Source: Brasenia schreberi (Eukaryota > Streptophyta > Magnoliopsida > Nymphaeales > Cabombaceae). From it: DNA of 64,000 nucleotides. Made by a program: the position numbers and the translations under genes. The stretch is taken from the NCBI GenBank assembly GCA_036023115.1, contig JAYKKT010000041.1, forward strand, positions 6,622,501 through 6,686,500. The letters are read 5' to 3'. The notes beneath the pieces were generated by a model. It was not told the DNA's origin. It saw nothing but the letters and a program-made list of their open reading frames with translations, and made no database searches. Below are positions 59,456 to 64,000 of this stretch, piece by piece (position 1 is the stretch's first letter; every line of letters starts with the position of its first letter).

Positions 59456-59760
59456 TTATGGAGCCTTATATGCCAAATAGTGTAGTTCGTCAATTTGGCC
59501 GACTAAGGCATCCTAGTAGTACCGATAAGACCCTCTATTGCAAAAAAAACTATGAAGCCCCACACATATAAGATACAACATGAGCCGTGAGATGCGACTT
59601 AGGAGGCTAAATGCTCATATTATTTTGGGTTTGAGCATTTTAGAGTCCCAACAATGTACTCATATAAGTGTGCCAAGGTGTACATGGAGTGGTACATTGA
59701 GAAGATGTATCGATTTATTTTGTGATATTTTAGCAATCAGTTACATCATGCTCGGCCTAC
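59456..59760 (+). pseudogene. Possible plant mobile domain (PMD/MAIN-like) fragment
   Basis: The frame at 59461 reads EPYMPNSVVRQFGRLRHPSS. The pattern Y-x-P-x-x-V-x-RQFG is characteristic of the C-terminal part of plant mobile domain proteins. A second frame at 59678 reads VYMEWYIEKMYRFI, like the W.Y..W......I segment that follows in that family. A stop and a frame change lie between. PMD proteins are partly domesticated from, and often carried by, Mutator-like or gypsy-type elements. Confidence 0.4.
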
Positions 59761-61500
59761 TCCAACTATACAACATGATACATCATTCTACATACAGGTA
59801 AATAAATCATTAAATTTATATTAGTAGCAACCTTATACATGCTTTACTTTAATCCTATATACTAACTTTTCTTTGCTTAATTTCTCATACTAACATATGA
59901 GTGCAATACGTGGGACCCTTGCTACAGCTTGGGTACATATAGAGTTTGTGCCATGACCATTATCGAGTCTCTATGTTTCTAAGCCTTATAGATACGCATG
60001 AATAATGACATCCACTAGTTAACACTTGATGATGATGATGCGTGACATTTTTGTTTGAGTTGTATGTAGGATGTTATTTACTAATTTTCAAATATTGTAT
60101 ATGTAAATGATAATTATAATGAAAGATATTTGGTTTTTTGCTATTGAAGCCTCTATACATCATTATAATGGAATCTCATTCTCTAAGTCATCAAAATACA
60201 TGATTAATAATCAAATCTAGAAATTATGTAAATACAATTATAAATGGACAATAACACCTAGTCATCATCCTTAATATCATATATAACATCATCTCTTGGT
60301 CCTCTCATTTGTATACAAAGTTAATATGTTCTTAAAATGTAGTTGGCCAACTCCCAACACTTTCATCTTGGTAATGTTATCATAATGAGAATATTGAATA
60401 CATCAGAGAGCCATCAATCATATGCATCTATGAAAAAAATAAAAAGAAGAGAGGATTAATAGCTACTTCAATTTATGAATTGCCTAAATAACATAATGAA
60501 ATGTACAAATATTATGCTTATTGCTAGAAAATGTTATGTAGCCTGATGATAGTACATATACTACACATCTCTTACGGCCCACTATTGACATAAATGACGT
60601 CGACTCTATGTAAAGAAAAGTATCAATGCTACGTTCTACCGAATAGTGATAACTGAACTCATATCTGACATTGATATCCAATATTAACTAGGATAGGGCC
60701 TATCTCTCATGTATGCAATACATCGAATAATAGCATCTACACTACTATTATTTACGAAAATCCATACATATATATTGTACCTATATGCCACCTCCTTCAA
60801 ACACTCTCCATGAGCTTTGAGCCACCACTCTTCTCATTATCACGAAAGTGCATCAATGAATCTATACACATAATTTTTATCTCCAATAACATTTACCTAA
60901 GCATTTACAAAGAGGCTCACAAAGCATGGTATTACTGTCTTATATGTTGGTTCGAAGTCAAGTTGCTTAAAAATATTTTTTTTATAGTTGAGAAAGGATC
61001 ACAATGAATTTGTGATTACAAATTCGTTGTTTGTATCCTCAGCCACATTTATGCCCTGAAAATCTTGTTTGCATGCTCCTAAGTTGACAAATTTGCTTTG
61101 TAGATAAGTTAGATGATCTCCTTTTAGGACAACGAATTTGTGGTTCATGTAGGATAGTATACTCAAAGACTTAACTACTCATCTAACATCTTAACAAATT
61201 TGTCGCGTTATGGATGATTCCATAACTTCCTCTAAACAATCTCTATACATATCTCTTCATCCCCTCCTACTTGATCGACAATGTATGAGATATCTTTTTT
61301 CATATCTATATTCTTTCAAAATGTATAAATAAAAAATTCAATCGAAAAACCACATTTAAGGAAAATGGTGAAATTGCAGGCACAAGGTAGACCATGTGAA
61401 CATCACAAATTATAATGACATCATTTTATATTTGAACCTCCTATCACCACACGATCGTACTCTTTTACAATAAGTTCAAGAGTGTGTCTTGATACTCTTC
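59761..61500. other. No gene recognised; interior of a decayed MULE possible
   Basis: Several weakly protein-like minus-strand pieces (for example ...LDFEPTYKTVIPCFVSLFVN at about 60900) but no known domain or catalytic motif. Confidence 0.3.
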
Positions 61501-62140
61501 TCTTAAGGTTTGCAACTAGATAGAGTGTTGGTTGTCAAGAACCATGATCGTGTAGTAGTTGTTATAAAACATTTTGAGAATCATGATCTTTACTATTTTT
61601 ATCCTTGCATTGTAAATATGTATTGTCGTACTCACATTTTTCTCGTTCACCTACTTCAAATGCATCAAAATATGCTTAAGTTTGTAATGGTTATATGTGA
61701 GGTCATTTGTTATACTGTACTCAGAGTTACTCAATCTCCTTTCAAAAACATGTCATTCGAGATACAACCCTAAAGGATGGTTATGTATCCAATTCACAAC
61801 ATGCAACTTTCAATAACAATTCCTTCCACCCTCTCCTCTTAATAAGAAGGGCAACTAACTTTCTAATGTGCCCATATACCTTATACTTTCAAGATCAATA
61901 TTTTGATTATGTCTATACTTCCCACTCCTTTCGTACCCAAGCCATATCTTGCTTATTATGTTTTTGCTGTTCAAATGCCTAATAATGGTAACAATCTTAT
62001 ACCTCTTCTCAACTAGTCTAATATAATCAATATGCTTATTACGACTCTTAAACATATTGTCCATCACAAACATACGAGAATAGTCTAACCAATCACCCTC
62101 GCAATCAATAAATTTATCTTCTAACTCTTCTACCAACTAG
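61500..62140 (-). pseudogene. MULE/FAR1-like transposase, N-terminal part
   Basis: The minus strand encodes MVEELEDKFIDCEGDWLDYS, DNMFKSRNKHIDYIRLVEKR and YKIVTIIRHLNSKNIISKIW, then LGYERSGKYRHN. After a gap or stop come CPFLLRGEGG-like words, KLHVVNWIHNHPLGLYLE, RLSNSEYSITNDLTYNH, ILMHLK, NEKNVSTTIHIYNARIK. This is the zinc-binding N-terminus ('C-R-G-x-Y', 'HNH') and linker of plant Mutator-like transposases and their FAR1-type relatives. The DDE catalytic core downstream is not recognisable. Confidence 0.75.
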
Positions 62141-62880
62141 TAAGCAAATATGATATCAGGTGAATTGAAATCATTATCACACTTTTTAGTCATCTTATGA
62201 TAAGTATGTTGATCAGTCATCATCTTCTCGGAGTCGCTTCAATCATAAGTATTTTCGTTCGAGTTGTTTGTCATTCTACAATAAAAACATGAATATCAAA
62301 TATGAAAAAAAATAATATTCAGTTAAAAGAGATGCAGACAGGCATGTCTCCATCCTCAAAGGGACGTACCTAGGCCATGTCTCCTTCCTTAAGGGAGACG
62401 TGATTCTGCTATATCTTCCTTAGGAGGAAGACGCAGTTGAGGTACATCTTTCTATGAGGAGAGACATGCTTGTATAACATTTTTTTATATAGTTTCGGCG
62501 CTTGCTCTTGTTTTTCCCAAAATAAGAAATTTTCTTTAATGTTTGAAGTTCGAAAGATTTCAAGCAAATCAACAAATATATAATGATCTCACTAAAAACA
62601 AATCTTTCAAATTCAAGATAAAAAAAAAATTGGTCGAATCAATCATCTCTTCAATTTTATTTTTTTGTTTCTTAATTCATAAATAACTAATCGGTGGTTG
62701 ATTGCAAAGAACCATATATCACTCTTCAATAAACAAAATCGAATGAAAATAAGTTGGGAGGAAAAGAGAAATATTGCTCGAATTTGGTGCAGTAAAAAAG
62801 GAAAAATAGTGAAAGAATATTTTAGGTATTTATCAAAATTGAAGGGGGTGTACATGTAATAGAGATTCTAAGATTCACCA
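62141..62880. other. No gene recognised; short repeats at 62335-62470
   Basis: Three related words (GACAGGCATGTCTCCATCCT.., AGGCCATGTCTCCTTCCTTA.. and ..CTATATCTTCCTTAGGAGG) suggest a small degenerate repeat. Otherwise AT-rich. Confidence 0.35.
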
Positions 62881-64000
62881 GTACCTTGTTACGGTGCCAC
62901 GTCACACCAAGACAAAGGAGGAAGGCGCAGTAAATCGGATTAAGGTAAATGTCGAAAAGAGCAGCAGCGGAAACCGGCAGTTGGAGTAAAAATGCTTCTA
63001 CTAGGTACGGTTAGGATGACCGGCTGTCCGTATTTCGTTGCGCGTCCGTACGGAGAGGTTTGACGCGCGACAACTGGCTATCGTCGGTTAATGGGTGTCT
63101 TCTTGCCCCACTTATCCATTTTTAACGCGTTCTGGTTTGTCCGTCGACGTCTTTTTAGTCGGGTCAATTATGTGTAAAATTCCGTTTTCCTCCGTTTCCC
63201 CTTTGCTTTCTGCCTAATTCTTAAGGAAGGAAGGCGACTGCACGACTGCACAGGGCGATCGGTGGCTCGGATGAGTTGAGGGGGATCGGTGGTTGTTGCG
63301 TTCGTTCTCCGGCGGGAATAGCATAATTTTCAAGGGGATCTCATTTGGCTACCCTGGGTCGCATTCCATTCCGGAAAAGAAACGAGAAAAGAGGAGAGTC
63401 TTCGTTGCTTTGCCTTTTCTTCACTATGTTTTCTTAGAGGAGAAATATTCCCATTTTCCTCGTTATGGGTGGAAAACGTTGTGTTTTGGCGGTTCTTCAC
63501 GGCACGGATGCGGAGACTTCACCCTGCCTTATGCTGTAATCTATCCGAACTCGAACTTTTTGCCTAAACGCGACGAAGTCGCCAGGTTTCTGTGTGCGGC
63601 TGGGACGAGACGGAGTTCTACGGCGTCCGGAGGGAGGAATTGGCGCCGGGACGTACTTCGGAAAGTACCGATCCGGTTAGGTATGCCTGCTTCTTAAGTT
63701 CCTGTACTTTTTTCTTGGCCGCGTTCTCGTTAGCTACTGCGATGCAGGCTGATCATCCGTTCCTGGATCTACATTCGTTGTTTTTGAGAAGGCCTGGTCT
63801 TTTGGGCGGGGCATCAGAGTTGTTAGTGTATTCTCGGTATTAATTCCGTAACTATCGTGAAAGATGGAATTGTTCTTCGTTATCATTGTGCAGAAATTTC
63901 TACAAAAAGGTTGACCGGATTGGTGCTTGATTTATTCATAACTGGTTCCTTCTTGATCACGACCAATTTGTGGATGAGTTCCGCATCTCATCATAAATAC
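62881..64000 (+). other. GC-richer region, possible 5' end of a gene
   Basis: From about 62880 the G+C content rises and CpG becomes common (CGTCGGTTAATGG, ACGCGACGAAGTCGCC). A 134-codon frame (63293-63697) and an overlapping 83-codon frame (63592-63843) are open. The second reads DETEFYGVRREELAPGRTSE and runs into a possible splice donor CCG|GTTAGG at about 63677. I recognise no domain. It may be the leader and first exon of a gene continuing to the right of the window. Confidence 0.35.

Noticed and set aside
61380..61410. GRPCEHHKL on the plus strand, like a SWIM zinc-finger motif
   Set aside because: It is on the strand opposite to the MULE fragment, in a very short frame, so coincidence is likely.

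Overview
This is a 64 kb window of nuclear DNA from a flowering plant. The evidence is a spliced gene with GT-AG introns that closely resembles angiosperm NRT1/PTR FAMILY 6.1, together with dense, nested, decayed plant transposons: Tat-type Ty3-gypsy elements, an RTE-clade LINE, hAT- and MULE-type DNA elements and a SINE-like tRNA-related sequence. I cannot name the species. No prokaryotic signal, CRISPR array, rRNA gene or convincing complete tRNA gene is seen.

Layout, left to right. 1-2383: little of note apart from a possible 82-bp exon tail at the very edge and a decayed LTR piece. 2384-14747: one old Tat/Ogre-type Ty3-gypsy element on the minus strand, read from high to low coordinate as protease, a G-patch domain, reverse transcriptase, RNase H, a second RNase H, integrase, a repeat-rich 3' untranslated region and a 3.5-kb 3' LTR. 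That LTR holds a 1.44-kb tandem duplication. The second RNase H is split by a 2.7-kb solo LTR (8670-11353, target duplication AGGGG). 14748-16344: another LTR piece abutting the protease, where gag would be expected. 16345-19506: a 3.2-kb solo LTR with a perfect AGCGC target duplication. 19512-20580: an EXO1-like exonuclease pseudogene. 21240-22110: a gag remnant.

22.1-30.2 kb is mostly unrecognised AT-rich sequence with two clean small insertions: a 262-bp truncated RTE LINE and a 560-bp non-autonomous hAT element with a perfect 8-bp duplication. 30.2-33.2 kb is a third large LTR. 33.2-36.4 kb is a badly decayed Tat pol on the minus strand.

The only gene that looks intact is the transporter at 37179-42072 (four exons, 631 residues). 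It lies less than 1 kb from the retrotransposon debris, and an RTE remnant with a 13-bp target duplication sits in its second intron. From 42.4 kb to 62.3 kb there are further LINE, SINE-like, hAT, MULE and Ty3-gypsy fragments, an unidentified gene-like fragment at 50.9 kb and an AT-rich tandem repeat at 49.5 kb. The last kilobase is richer in G+C and may be the 5' end of another gene.

Nothing in the window looks like an undescribed multi-gene system. The most informative material is the nesting order of the elements, the rearranged LTR promoters, the G-patch inside a plant retroelement, and the transporter gene with its stop-free, three-divisible first intron.
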